Origin: Candidatus Coprenecus pullistercoris | GTDB lineage: Bacteria; Bacteroidota; Bacteroidia; Bacteroidales; UBA932 | NCBI GenBank assembly: GCA_019116965.1 | Contig: DXAT01000021.1 | Coordinates: 1 to 64,000, forward strand | Length of the DNA stretch: 64,000 nucleotides | Direction: 5' to 3' | The notes under the pieces: model-generated | Database searches by the model: none | What the model saw: the letters and a program-made list of their open reading frames with translations, nothing else | What the model was told of the DNA's origin: nothing | Shown: positions 16,400-26,100 of the stretch, piece by piece | Layout: each line of letters opens with the position of its first letter | Position numbering within the stretch: the first letter of the stretch is position 1 | Position numbers and translations under genes: made by a program

Positions 16400-17587
16400 T
16401 TAAATACTGGATATCTTTCGGTAGACGGCTATGACGGCTATTGCGGTGGAGCATATGAGGACAGCGGCGGCGACTGCGTACAGTTCTGTAAGTCCGTCTG
16501 CGGGATGACCTTTCAGAAATGCCGCCAGTCTGTCGAGGTATATGCTCCTTGCCGTGATCACCAGGACGAGCGATAAGGCGCAGGCTATCAGGTTAGCCGT
16601 ACCGGTCACTGCCATGTATGGCTTTGTCATGTCCAGGGGAGAACAGCCTATGCGGAGCAGATTCTCGTGCATGGCGAGGTTTTTCTCTACGATGAGATAG
16701 GTGCTGAGCACCAGGACAAAGAGGGAGACGGCGCAGATAATCAGACCCACGAGAGAGACTATGGATACGGCGGTTTTCAGGAATACGGCGACACGGCTGG
16801 CGCTGTCACTGCCTTCGGCCACATAATAATTTTTAGAGGACATGAACGAGGTCAGCTCGGAGTCGGATATGCTGTTGACTTTCAGTATGAGCCTGAGAGG
16901 GGGAACATCGGGGCTGTATCCGTAGACGGAGTTGGCGTATTTGAGGAAAGAGTCGGGGACGAGTATCGTGTTGAGTCTGTCGGTAAAGCCTGTGAGGCGG
17001 CCGGTCAGCACATCGTCTTTCTTGCCGGATATATGCAGGATGAGTGTCATCCGGGCGGCCATGCCCTCAGTTATCTGTGGCAGTCCCTGGGCCGGTGCGA
17101 ACGCTAGGTTGTACAGATCCAGATAGCTGCGGGGGAGGATGATGGGTACGGTCCTCTGGCCTTCCTCGTATCTCCATCTGTCCATGTCGCAGTCGACGAA
17201 TCCGTCAGGTACGGACTCGAAGAACATATCGGTGCCGAGTTCGAGGCTGGTCTCTCCGAGGCAGACTTCCCCGTAGAGCTGGAAGGAGGCGGAGCGGAAT
17301 GCGCCTACCTCGTCGACGAACTCCAGTCTGCGGATCTCTTCGATCTCCTCGGGCGAGAATACATTGCCTCTCCTGGCGTTGAGGGATTTGATGGTGTTGA
17401 CTTTCTTGGAGATGATCACATAGTCATCTCCGATAAGGGATGTGGAACCGGACAGCAGGGGAGACACATCCCGGTAAAACTGTACTCCGAGCAGGAAGAT
17501 GGATACTCCGGCTACATTGGCAAGTATGAACCCGGCCAGCTGTGAGAATCGGATATGCTTGATTATTAGTTTCCAGACAAGTCTCAT
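16400..17587 (-). CDS. FtsX/MacB-like ABC transporter permease
   Basis: A 395-residue membrane protein with the FtsX/MacB layout: one N-terminal membrane segment (about 17-37), a large periplasmic domain (about 40-265), then three segments (about 272-300, 325-347 and 370-390). The end of segment two carries MHENLLRIGCSPLDMTKPY, like the cytoplasmic coupling region of FtsX-type permeases. It starts 4 bases after the ABC ATPase gene and is last in a three-gene run with a DUF4836 lipoprotein. Such permeases usually transmit force to periplasmic partners or extract lipoproteins rather than move small solutes. Substrate unknown. Confidence 0.75.
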   Translation of the reverse strand: MRLVWKLIIKHIRFSQLAGFILANVAGVSIFLLGVQFYRDVSPLLSGSTSLIGDDYVIISKKVNTIKSLNARRGNVFSPEEIEEIRRLEFVDEVGAFRSASFQLYGEVCLGETSLELGTDMFFESVPDGFVDCDMDRWRYEEGQRTVPIILPRSYLDLYNLAFAPAQGLPQITEGMAARMTLILHISGKKDDVLTGRLTGFTDRLNTILVPDSFLKYANSVYGYSPDVPPLRLILKVNSISDSELTSFMSSKNYYVAEGSDSASRVAVFLKTAVSIVSLVGLIICAVSLFVLVLSTYLIVEKNLAMHENLLRIGCSPLDMTKPYMAVTGTANLIACALSLVLVITARSIYLDRLAAFLKGHPADGLTELYAVAAAVLICSTAIAVIAVYRKISSI

Positions 17588-17591
17588 AAGC

Positions 17592-18236
17592 TTACAGGGC
17601 TATTGTTTCGTCGTATGTTATCGGGAATGTATATCCGAGTGAGGTCACTATGGCCCCGGCTCCTCTTCTGCGTATCTCGGACGACAGTATGCCGGCCATC
17701 GCTTCCGCGTTGTCCATATCGAGGTGGCTTACGGGCTCATCGAGTATTATAAAATCAAACGGCTGGGCCAGTGCCCTTATGAAGGCTACTCTCTGTTTCT
17801 CGCCCCACGAGAGTCCGGACAGTCTGACCGGAGCCTTGGCGCCGATGCCGAGTTCCTCCAGCATGGAGAGAATCTCCGTCCTGGTCAATTGTCCGGACAT
17901 GGAGTTCTTTATCATGATGTTGTCCATGACCGTCAGCTCGTTGAACAGGCCGAGGTCCTGAAACATCATGCTTGCCGAGCTGCGTCTCACCGAGCGCCAC
18001 TGTGTCCGGGTCAGCGTGGCCGCATCGGTGCCGTCGAAGAGTATCGTACCTATGTAGTCGTGCCTGATCCCGTATAGATAAGAACAAAGAGACGACTTCC
18101 CTTTTCCGGAAGCCGCCTCTATCATGTATGTCTTGCCTTTATTGAATACGACATGCTTGTTCCAGATGCCTGAGGACAGGTCATCCGCATCCCTGAAGAC
18201 CTCGGGAACAACGCCTGACAATTCAATGCGCTTCAT
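17592..18236 (-). CDS. ABC transporter ATP-binding protein with degenerate motifs
   Basis: A 214-residue ABC ATPase of roughly LolD/FtsE type. Seen: Walker A region EAASGKGKSS (first Gly of GxxGxGKS replaced by Ala), Q-loop MMFQDLGLF, signature LSWGEKQR in place of LSGGQ, and Walker B FIILDEPVSHLD. The switch loop reads AIVTSLGY where the family has a His (TH-D), so the histidine that supports hydrolysis is missing. It may bind ATP but hydrolyse poorly, or use a different residue. It lies 1 base after the DUF4836 gene and 4 bases before the permease. No second ATPase is nearby. Confidence 0.85.
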   Translation of the reverse strand: MKRIELSGVVPEVFRDADDLSSGIWNKHVVFNKGKTYMIEAASGKGKSSLCSYLYGIRHDYIGTILFDGTDAATLTRTQWRSVRRSSASMMFQDLGLFNELTVMDNIMIKNSMSGQLTRTEILSMLEELGIGAKAPVRLSGLSWGEKQRVAFIRALAQPFDFIILDEPVSHLDMDNAEAMAGILSSEIRRRGAGAIVTSLGYTFPITYDETIAL

Positions 18237-18237
18237 G

Positions 18238-19725
18238 CTAAAGCTCCATCTTCAGAGCCTCTTCAAGCAGAGCGACAGCTGTTTCAAGAGGATTCTGCGA
18301 ACCGTTGAAGTAGAGATTGACGGCGTAGTCGGTGTAGTCGGTTGCGTAGATGTCGGCATATTTGAGCTTGCTCATCAGCAGCCTCTCCTCGTCGTCAAGC
18401 TCATCGCCCATAACCTGTATGAACCTGGGAATGTTTACTCCGAAGTATATGTATGCGTCTTTCGCAGCGGAGGCGTATTCGGAAGAAGACAGGCTGTTGC
18501 CCTTCTTTGCCAGACCGTCCTTGTCACCGTATGAGGTGGAGGCATAGAGCATTCCGTTGTCGAATCCGTAATAGATGCTCTTGTTGTTGTCATATTCGAA
18601 GGAATATGCCTTGTCGCCCTCGGTGCGCACATCGCCTATGATGGCGTTCAGCTCGCCGAGGAACTCTCCGTCGGAAGCATCCGCGGCGAAAACGGCGTCT
18701 ATGGTCTCGGGATTACCCCAGTAATCGAGCTCAAGGCTGTTGACACAGAAACTGATCTCACCCTTCAGTGTGGAGAGCATGTTCTCGGCTATGGCCATGC
18801 CGGGTATGAGGGATGTGGCATCCGAACTCAACAGCTTCTCCCAGTCAATACCGGCTACAAGAAATGCCATGGCGTCTCCGTTGAGGTATTTGAGGTGTGA
18901 TCCGCTGATTTTTTTGGCGTATCCATAGGTTTCCTTGATTTTCTTGAGCTCATCGGAAGGGAACAGGAAGCCGCAGCGTCCCTCGGCCTTGCTTTCCTTG
19001 AAAACTGCGGAAGCGTATGCATATGCGCCTGTGAAATCCGGTAATTTGGACGGACTGACATTCAGCTCGTCGTACAGGTATCTGTCAAAGAGTGTTTTCA
19101 ATTCGAAGATGCCCCAGATGTCCGCATCGGACGAGGCCATCTTTCCGAATGCGTTCACGGATGTGATGTCGTTGTCCACATCGAGAGTGCGGAGGGCGTC
19201 GTTTATGCCCCAGTATTCATTGTCCGTGGAGGCGCAGACAGCTCCGTAGTCCTTGTAGAGGAGAATAACGGTACCGTTTCCGTCCTCAGCGGAATAGTAG
19301 TCTCCGGAGCGGTCGAATATCTCTTCCGAGATGAAGGTCTCTATGTTGTCGGCGAGAAGGTCCCTGTCATTGATCCCGAACAGTACTGTGACAGTGCCTG
19401 CGAGGGAATAAGCGTTGTCCTGAGTATAGACGAATACCCTCGAGCCGACATCGATGCCGGATGTCTGAGGCTCCTTGAGTATGTCTGTGGCGAGAACCGA
19501 CAGCGTCTGGCTGTCGTACTCGCTGATATATGATCCGATGACATTCAGAGCGGACGAGTTGTCGGATATGCCGCTTTTCTCAAGCATCTGGCCGAGGTCA
19601 AATGCGACTACGATTCCGGCATCGGCCGGGATATGCGAGGTGTAGCTCTCATTGGAGGAACATGAGGAGACGGCAATCGCCGTAATGGCGGCGAAAGCGG
19701 AAAGAAGGAAGGATTTTGTTCTCAT
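18238..19725 (-). CDS. DUF4836 family lipoprotein
   Basis: A 495-residue exported protein of the Bacteroidota DUF4836 type, opening the mature region with SHIPADAGIVVAFDLGQML. The ATG at 19725 gives a lipoprotein signal (AVSSC, Cys21); the frame stays open for about 460 bases upstream, but that part is antisense to the serine hydrolase gene and is rejected. The protein has repeated alpha/beta segments (DIWGIFELKTLFDRY, AMAFLVAGIDWEKL, AYIYFGVNIPRFIQVM) and no known catalytic motif. It is first in the run with the ABC ATPase and FtsX-like permease, suggesting a partner or substrate of that complex. Function unknown. Confidence 0.85.
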   Translation of the reverse strand: MRTKSFLLSAFAAITAIAVSSCSSNESYTSHIPADAGIVVAFDLGQMLEKSGISDNSSALNVIGSYISEYDSQTLSVLATDILKEPQTSGIDVGSRVFVYTQDNAYSLAGTVTVLFGINDRDLLADNIETFISEEIFDRSGDYYSAEDGNGTVILLYKDYGAVCASTDNEYWGINDALRTLDVDNDITSVNAFGKMASSDADIWGIFELKTLFDRYLYDELNVSPSKLPDFTGAYAYASAVFKESKAEGRCGFLFPSDELKKIKETYGYAKKISGSHLKYLNGDAMAFLVAGIDWEKLLSSDATSLIPGMAIAENMLSTLKGEISFCVNSLELDYWGNPETIDAVFAADASDGEFLGELNAIIGDVRTEGDKAYSFEYDNNKSIYYGFDNGMLYASTSYGDKDGLAKKGNSLSSSEYASAAKDAYIYFGVNIPRFIQVMGDELDDEERLLMSKLKYADIYATDYTDYAVNLYFNGSQNPLETAVALLEEALKMEL

Positions 19726-19751
19726 TGCGATAGAGTTTAAGTTGATAAAGA

Positions 19752-19759
19752 CAAATGTA
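19752..19759 (-). promoter_or_regulatory. -7 promoter box of the DUF4836/ABC operon (TACATTTG)
   Basis: On the minus strand TACATTTG at 19759-19752 fits TAnnTTTG; TTTT at 19782-19779 is a weak -33 box 19 bases away. The predicted leader is about 22 bases. Confidence 0.6.
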
Positions 19760-19790
19760 GTGAAAAAAGTACGAAAATAAAAATCCGGAC

Positions 19791-21080
19791 CTACATTATA
19801 GAGAACAGATCCTGTTTGGGCCAGGTGTGGACTTTCGCGGATGCCGTACGGTACATCCTGTCTATGTAGCGTGTGAACCGGGAACCTTTCCACGAGCTCG
19901 TGTTGGTCACGAACATCCAGATGCAGCCGTTGGCCTCCTTCTTGGCTACAGCGCTGGTGCCTGCAAGGGTCCCGGTCCTGAGCCAGTCCCTGCCGTTGCC
20001 GGCCCTTACCCAGCCTATTGGACGGACCTGGTTCTCCGTCATCTTCCTTACGCTTGATGCGGACAACACATCCGGAATGACCGGGTCTCCGTCGATGGAC
20101 GCTACGAATCTCGCAAATTCGGAAGGGGATGCCACCCAGCCTCCTGCGCCGAGCAGCCCTTCGATGTTGCTGCCTCCGTATCTGCGCCATAGGGTGTCTC
20201 CGCTGTTGTCGAAGGCAGGTACGGGAGTTGCGTCGTGGGTCTCGTAGTAACGGACTTCATTGGAATATCTTTCCTCGTACAGATTGTGCGCCATGTGCAT
20301 GTCGAAGCAGCCGGCAGGACGGAGTATGTTCTCCTGGCAGTATTCCTCGTAGTCCATGCCGCTGCATACCTCTATGACTTTGGTCAATATGAGATATCCC
20401 ACATTGGAATAGCAGAAGCCTGTTCCCGGAGTATATCCGAGACGCTCGCCGAGAACATATTCTATGACTCTGTCCATGTCCGGCACCGTGTCCAGTTTTT
20501 CCCAGATGATGATCTCCCTGGTGGTGAAGAGAGGGTCGCCCCTGTGCATCGTGAATCCAGCCTGGTGCCTCAGCAGCTGGTCGACTGTGATGTCCTTCAT
20601 GCGGCGGTCTCCGAAGGTCCTGAACTGCGGGCAGTCCAGGATACCGTCAGGTCCGAATACCTTGTCGTCGAGGCTGAGCACTTTTCTTTCACACAGCTGC
20701 ATGACGGCAGTCGCTGTGATGAGCTTGGAAAGGGAAGCGATGCGGAATATATTGCCTGGTGACATCCTGACTCCGTTCTCCTCATCGGCCCAGCCGTAGC
20801 CCTTGCTGTATATCAGGTGTCCGTCCTTTATGACGGCGAGGCTGCTGCCTTTTATTTCCCAGCGTTTCATGAATTTCTCGATATAGCTGTCCAGCTCTTC
20901 AGCGTCCTCTATGCTGGACATGTCGTTGGAGAGAAATGCGTTGATGGACAGGCAGTCCTCCCGTATCTCCACATCCCTGCCGCCGTCGGTCTTACGGGAG
21001 GGCTGGAGGGCTATGGCGGCTATGGAGAGGAGTACGGCGGCCGCCAGCAGAATCAGGGCTGTTTTTCGGTTTCTGGTCAT
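19791..21080 (-). CDS. serine hydrolase of the beta-lactamase/DD-peptidase (class C-like) family
   Basis: A 429-residue exported enzyme. An N-terminal membrane segment or signal (about 7-25) precedes the domain. Seen: nucleophile motif SLSK in FRIASLSKLITATAV, FCYSNVGYLILTKVIE with the YxN motif, and a late region in which WLRTGTLAGTSAVAK takes the place of KTG (here RTG-like). Family members include DD-carboxypeptidases, esterases and AmpC beta-lactamases; this one is closer to the housekeeping 'beta-lactamase-related serine hydrolase' group, so resistance should not be assumed. Its ATG overlaps the stop of the upstream LysR-type gene by four bases. Confidence 0.88.
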   Translation of the reverse strand: MTRNRKTALILLAAAVLLSIAAIALQPSRKTDGGRDVEIREDCLSINAFLSNDMSSIEDAEELDSYIEKFMKRWEIKGSSLAVIKDGHLIYSKGYGWADEENGVRMSPGNIFRIASLSKLITATAVMQLCERKVLSLDDKVFGPDGILDCPQFRTFGDRRMKDITVDQLLRHQAGFTMHRGDPLFTTREIIIWEKLDTVPDMDRVIEYVLGERLGYTPGTGFCYSNVGYLILTKVIEVCSGMDYEEYCQENILRPAGCFDMHMAHNLYEERYSNEVRYYETHDATPVPAFDNSGDTLWRRYGGSNIEGLLGAGGWVASPSEFARFVASIDGDPVIPDVLSASSVRKMTENQVRPIGWVRAGNGRDWLRTGTLAGTSAVAKKEANGCIWMFVTNTSSWKGSRFTRYIDRMYRTASAKVHTWPKQDLFSIM

Positions 21081-21676
21081 CTGAATGTCTTGCAGCAGAG
21101 CAGGAAATCCTCTATGGCGGGATTGGCTGCGGGGTTCTGGGATTTCGATATGTAGAATGTGCGCATGGGACTTGAGGCTCCGGCGATATTAACAGTGACG
21201 AATACGGTGCTTCCGGATGCCGTGTCCGGCGTGTCGGTGACGGCGAGATCTATCTCCGATTTCCTGAGCATTGCCGAGGATTCCTCCATGCTGCGCTCGA
21301 GTATGGATACATCCGCGCCGGGATGTATTCTGGAAAAATATTCCGCCAACGGCTTTATGACGAATCTTGCCGCCTCAGGAACACAGGCTATGGTCAGGTG
21401 TCTGCGCTCGCTTTTTTGGGTGGGGACTATCTCCATGTCCGCGCAGTGGTAGAGATACAGGATTCTTTCGGCGTAGTCAAACAGTATCTGTCCTTTCTGG
21501 GTAAGCACCGTACCGGTCCTGCTGCGGTGGAAAAGAGAATCGCCGACAGCAGTTTCCAGCTCGTAGATATGGTTGCTGACGGCCGGCTGGGTGATACCGA
21601 GCTCTTTCGCAGCGGCGGTGAAACTTCCCTTCACCGCTACGGTATGGAACACTTTAAGCCTGAAGTCGCAGATCAT
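21077..21676 (-). CDS. shortened LysR-type transcriptional regulator
   Basis: A 199-residue protein; LysR regulators are usually 290-310. The winged HTH is intact (FRLKVFHTVAVKGSF, AAKELGITQPAVSNHIYELE, LFHRSRTGTVLTQKG), and the linker helix and first part of the effector domain follow (HLTIACVPEAARFVIKPLAEY, EIDLAVTDTP). The sequence then jumps at about residue 150 to what looks like the final strand and helix of a LysR protein (RTFYISKSQNP, AIEDFLLCCKTF). Roughly 100 residues of the effector-binding domain are absent without a stop or frameshift. It is translationally coupled to the serine hydrolase, in contrast to the divergent ampR-ampC layout. Confidence 0.8.
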   Translation of the reverse strand: MICDFRLKVFHTVAVKGSFTAAAKELGITQPAVSNHIYELETAVGDSLFHRSRTGTVLTQKGQILFDYAERILYLYHCADMEIVPTQKSERRHLTIACVPEAARFVIKPLAEYFSRIHPGADVSILERSMEESSAMLRKSEIDLAVTDTPDTASGSTVFVTVNIAGASSPMRTFYISKSQNPAANPAIEDFLLCCKTFR

Positions 21677-21732
21677 TGCTGGAAATTGAGATGCAAAAGT
21701 GATGATAATTTATGAGAAAAACAATATGGTTT

Positions 21733-23181
21733 CTATAGCTTTCCTATGGATTTAAGATATTTGACATAAGACAGCCTGTAGTCCGCCACGGCCTCTATGT
21801 AGTCGCTGCTGCATTTGCTCCACTGTGTCTGGGCTTCCAGGACATTGACAAGCGGCTCCATTCCCAGCTCATACTGGTCGCGGCAGACTTTCAGATTGGT
21901 CTCCGCGCTTTTCAGGGAACTGCGCGCCATGCTCACTTTCAAGGCGGCTTCGCTTACCGCGTAACGGCTCTGTGCTGCTTCCAGCTCCATGAGCCCCTCA
22001 AGTCGTCCGAGCTCGCTGAGAGCCATCTCGTATTCCTTTTTTGCGGACTGGACTTTGAGATATCCTTCTCCCCAGGCAAAGATGGGTACTTTCAGTGTCG
22101 CCATGACGGTGAATCCGGTCTGGTTGAGCAGCACCTCGTCCTGAAGCTTCAGCCCGTAAGTGTATCCGTAGCTGGCCGTCACGCCGAGCTGAGGCAGGTA
22201 GTCGGAGCGTACGAAGTCTATGTTGCGCCGTTTGAGTTCTGCCTGTGCGGCCAGCAGACGGTAATCAGCCCGGTTCTCCACAGTGTCCTGTAGGGGAAGC
22301 TGTGACTCCGCCCCGATCAGGACCGCGGTGCTGTCCATGTCGAATCCGCTTTGGTCCACCTCTATCTGGGTCGTCAACGGCAGGCCGAGTATATGGCACA
22401 GATTCATCATTGACAGCCTGTATCCGTTACGGGCTTTGGTAAGAGCCAGAAGGGCGTTGTTGCGCTGTACCTCGACTTTCAGCAGATCCGTTGATGTGGC
22501 CATGCCCACATCGATGGCATTCTCCACGAAGGAATACATGCTGTCCACCGTGCTGCTGAAGCTTTCGGCTGCCTCCAGCAGCCTGCATGTCTTGACATGC
22601 AGCCAGTATGCCTCGTCAACAGATACTATGGTCTCCGCGCTTTTCAGGGATGTGTTGAGTCCGGCCATTCCGGCCCCGATGTCGGCCATGCGGTATCCTG
22701 AAATAATTTTGCCGCCCATGAATACGGGCTGAGTGGCCGAGATCCCGGCCGTGACGGTATTGGCCAGGTCTACGGAAAGAGTCATCGGAGGAATGACGGC
22801 ATATTGGTTGAATACGGGAATGCCGTTGTTATAGACTATGTTTCCGGCCGCATCGGTCATCACATCAGGAACGAGGTTGCCGTAGACATTCTTGTATACG
22901 GGAAGGGCGCCTCCGCTGAAATTGTAGTCGAAAGAGCTCGATGTCCAGAGGTAGAGGCCATAGGCGGAGAATTTGGGCAGGAAATTGGTGATGACGGATT
23001 TACGGTCCAGCTCCGTTTTCTCTTCCATCAGCCGTGCATTGCGCAATACTGCACTGCTGTCCAGTGCGATGGTGCGGCATTCCTCAAGGGTCAGATATCT
23101 GGTCTGAGGCTGAGCCGATAAAGTGATGAATGCCGTGCTCAGAATGGCCGCTGTTGTTATGATATGTGATATATGTCTCAT
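21733..23181 (-). CDS. outer membrane efflux protein, TolC family
   Basis: A 482-residue TolC-type channel. A signal peptide (ending near LSAQP) is followed by TRYLTLEECRTIALDSS, the standard family opening, and two long alpha-helical/beta-strand repeats (VSVDEAYWLHVKTCRLLEAAE in the first, MALSELGRLEGLMELEAAQSRYAVSEAAL in the second). It forms the outer-membrane exit of an RND pump and is last in the adaptor-pump-channel operon, 1 base after the RND gene. Confidence 0.93.
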   Translation of the reverse strand: MRHISHIITTAAILSTAFITLSAQPQTRYLTLEECRTIALDSSAVLRNARLMEEKTELDRKSVITNFLPKFSAYGLYLWTSSSFDYNFSGGALPVYKNVYGNLVPDVMTDAAGNIVYNNGIPVFNQYAVIPPMTLSVDLANTVTAGISATQPVFMGGKIISGYRMADIGAGMAGLNTSLKSAETIVSVDEAYWLHVKTCRLLEAAESFSSTVDSMYSFVENAIDVGMATSTDLLKVEVQRNNALLALTKARNGYRLSMMNLCHILGLPLTTQIEVDQSGFDMDSTAVLIGAESQLPLQDTVENRADYRLLAAQAELKRRNIDFVRSDYLPQLGVTASYGYTYGLKLQDEVLLNQTGFTVMATLKVPIFAWGEGYLKVQSAKKEYEMALSELGRLEGLMELEAAQSRYAVSEAALKVSMARSSLKSAETNLKVCRDQYELGMEPLVNVLEAQTQWSKCSSDYIEAVADYRLSYVKYLKSIGKL

Positions 23182-23182
23182 G

Positions 23183-26100
23183 TCAGGCCTTTTTAATCTT
23201 GAAGAACAATGAGTACAGTACGGGCAGGAATACGAGGGTAATCAGGGTGCCCACCGTCAGTCCTCCCATGATGGTCACCGCCAGCGAGCCGAAGAGCGGG
23301 TCGAAGAGCAGGGGCGCCATGCCTAAGACTGTAGTCATCGAAGCCATCATCACGGGCCGCAGACGGGACAGGGTGGAGTCGACTACGGCCTTGTATGGCT
23401 CTGCGCCTAAGCTTAGCTGCCGGTCTATCTCGTCGATGAGGACTATGCCGTTCTTGATCATCATGCCGATGATGCCCAGGCAGCCGACCATGGCCACGAA
23501 GCCGAAGCTCATGCCGGCGGCCAGCATGCCGAAGACTATGCCGATGGCCACCAAGGGCAGGCAGCAGACTATGATCAGCGGCTTTTTGATGTCCTTGAAC
23601 AGGGCTATCATGATCAGCAGCATGACCACTATCGCATGCGGGAAGTACTTGAAAAGGTAACGGGTGGACTGCCGGCTGGCATCGTACTCACCCAGCCAGG
23701 TGAGCGTGTAGCCGTCGGGCAGCTCAATGGCCTCTATCCGGTCCTTAATGGCGTCGCGGGCCTGTGCCGCCGTATATCCGGCGGTGTTGTTGCACTGGGC
23801 CTTGATGGCTCTCTGCCCGTTGTACCGGCAGATCTTGGGCTCGTTCCATTCGACAACGGTGCCGGAGGTGACGCTGTTCAGGGGAAGCGGTCGCACCAAT
23901 GCACCGATGATATCCTCTCTTCCGGTAGTTCCGGTCATTACCCCCTGGACCGTTTCCATGTTCGCCACTGAGGATACGGACGGCAGCAGACCCCATACAG
24001 GGGCATTGCCTATGTCGCCAACCGGTTCGCCGTCCATGCCGGTGCTGCGGATGTAGATGCCGAGTCTCTCGGCTCCGTCGTTGAGAGTTCCGCAGGGTAT
24101 ACCCTCTGCGGCGGCCATGACCGATATGCCGGCGGCGCTGCGGGATATGCCGGCCTGTCGGGCTGCAGCCTGGTCATATTCGACCTTGACGGCAGGCACT
24201 TTCGGTGACCAGTCGTCCGTTACCAGCCATGTGGCATCGCTCTCCTCCATGATGGCGCGGGCCTGGGCGCAGAGATTCTTGAGCACGGCTGGATCAGGTC
24301 CCTGGAACATGGCCTCGACGGGGTAGGGGCGGTACATCAGGTTGTACTGCTTGACTCTGACATAGGCATCCGGGTATGCGGCCATCAGCTCCTTCTGCAT
24401 CTTCGGGATGCTCTCTATCATTTTGTCGTAATCCTCATAATCGATGATCAGTTCTCCGTAGCTCAGCGACGGGTCGGCGATGGCCCGGACCAGGCAGTAC
24501 CGTCCCGGAGTACCGCCCAGCGAAGTGACCACATGGTTGACATTGTCGTCCTGGCGGATGTACGCCTCTATCTCTTCCAGGTCTTTTTCCACCTTACCGG
24601 GAGCGGTGCCCTCGGGCATGCGGTACTCGATGTAGAGCTGGTTGTAGGCCATGTCGGGGAAGAACATCTGGGGAATGTACTGATAGCACCATACGCTGCC
24701 GAGCACCAGGATGACGGCTATGCCGACGGCGATGAGGCGATGGGAGAGTACATGGTCCAGCACGCGGCGGAACCAGCGGTATATTTTAGAGTCAAACGGG
24801 TCTTTGTTCTCAGTGGCGGTGCCGCTGCCTTTGGGATAGCGTAGGGTAAGGTCGCAGTGGACCGGAACATGAGTTAGGGCCAGCACCCAGCTCAGCAGCA
24901 GGGAGACGGCTAAGACGATGAAGAGGTCCCTCACATAGGTTCCTGCCATGTCCGGGGACATGAATATCGGGAAGAATGCCAGTATGGCGATAACGGTGGC
25001 TCCGAGCAGGGGCATGGCCGTCTTTTTGCAGATGTTGGTCAGACATTGTGGCTTGGGTATTCCCCGCTTCATGTCCACGAGTATGCCGTCCACTATCACT
25101 ATTGCATTGTCCACCAGGATGCCCATCGCTACGATGAACGAGCCGAGGGATACCCTCTGGAGTGTGCCGTCCATCATGTCCAGTATGAAGAACGAGCCGA
25201 AGACTATCACCACCAGGCTGGTGGCTATGATGACTCCGCTGCGGAATCCCATAGTCAGCATTAGCAGGAGGATGACTATGAGTATTGACTCGATAAGGTT
25301 GATGATGAATGTGTTGATGGATCCGCTGACTATTTCGGGCTGGAAGAATACCTTGTGGAACTCCATGCCTGTGGGTATGGATTCGGCCTTGATCTCCTCA
25401 AGTCTGGATTCTACTTCCTTGCCTATCTTGATGATGTCAGTGCCGGATTCGGCGGATATAAGCAGGCCGATGGACGGCTGTCCGTCGTATTTCATGGAGT
25501 TGCGTACCGGGGTCTGGTAACCGTAGGTGATGTCGGCCACATCGGAGAGCTTGAGCTGGTCATCCTCATGACCCTGGATGATGAGGTTCCTGATGTCGTC
25601 GATACTCTCATAAGCATCCCCCATCTCTATCTTCATTCTTCTGTCCGGTGTGTCGAAATATCCGGAGTAGATGACGGAGTTCTGGGAGTTGAGGGTGGTC
25701 AGCAGTTCGGTCGGGTGTACTCCGAGGTTGGCCATACGGTCGGCCTTCATGTCGATGTTCACGCAGCGGGTGCGCTCTCCGTAGGTGATGGCCTTGGCCA
25801 CCCCTTCGATATTGCTGATTTCCCGGCATATCATGTCGGCGTAGCGTCCTGCCTCATCATATTCGTATCCGTCGAATGTCAGGGCGTAGAACATGCCGTA
25901 GACATCTCCGTAGTCGTCCATTACCATGACCTGGGCAGAGGCCGGAAGGGAAGCTTTGGTGTCATTGACCTTGCGGCGGAGCATGTCCCACTCCTGCTGG
26001 GTGTCGGAGTCGGGGGTCGTGGTCTTGAGGGTGACCGTGATTATGGCCATGTCATCGAAAGACTGTGATGCCACAGTTCCAACCTCGCTCATTTTTCGGA

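Noticed and set aside
19726-20190. N-terminal extension of the DUF4836 frame
   Set aside because: It runs antisense through the serine hydrolase gene and past a promoter; the lipoprotein signal at 19725 gives the start.
19791-21080. Calling the serine hydrolase an AmpC beta-lactamase and the LysR gene ampR
   Set aside because: The order is tandem, not divergent, and the SLSK/YSN signature is shared with many non-resistance hydrolases.
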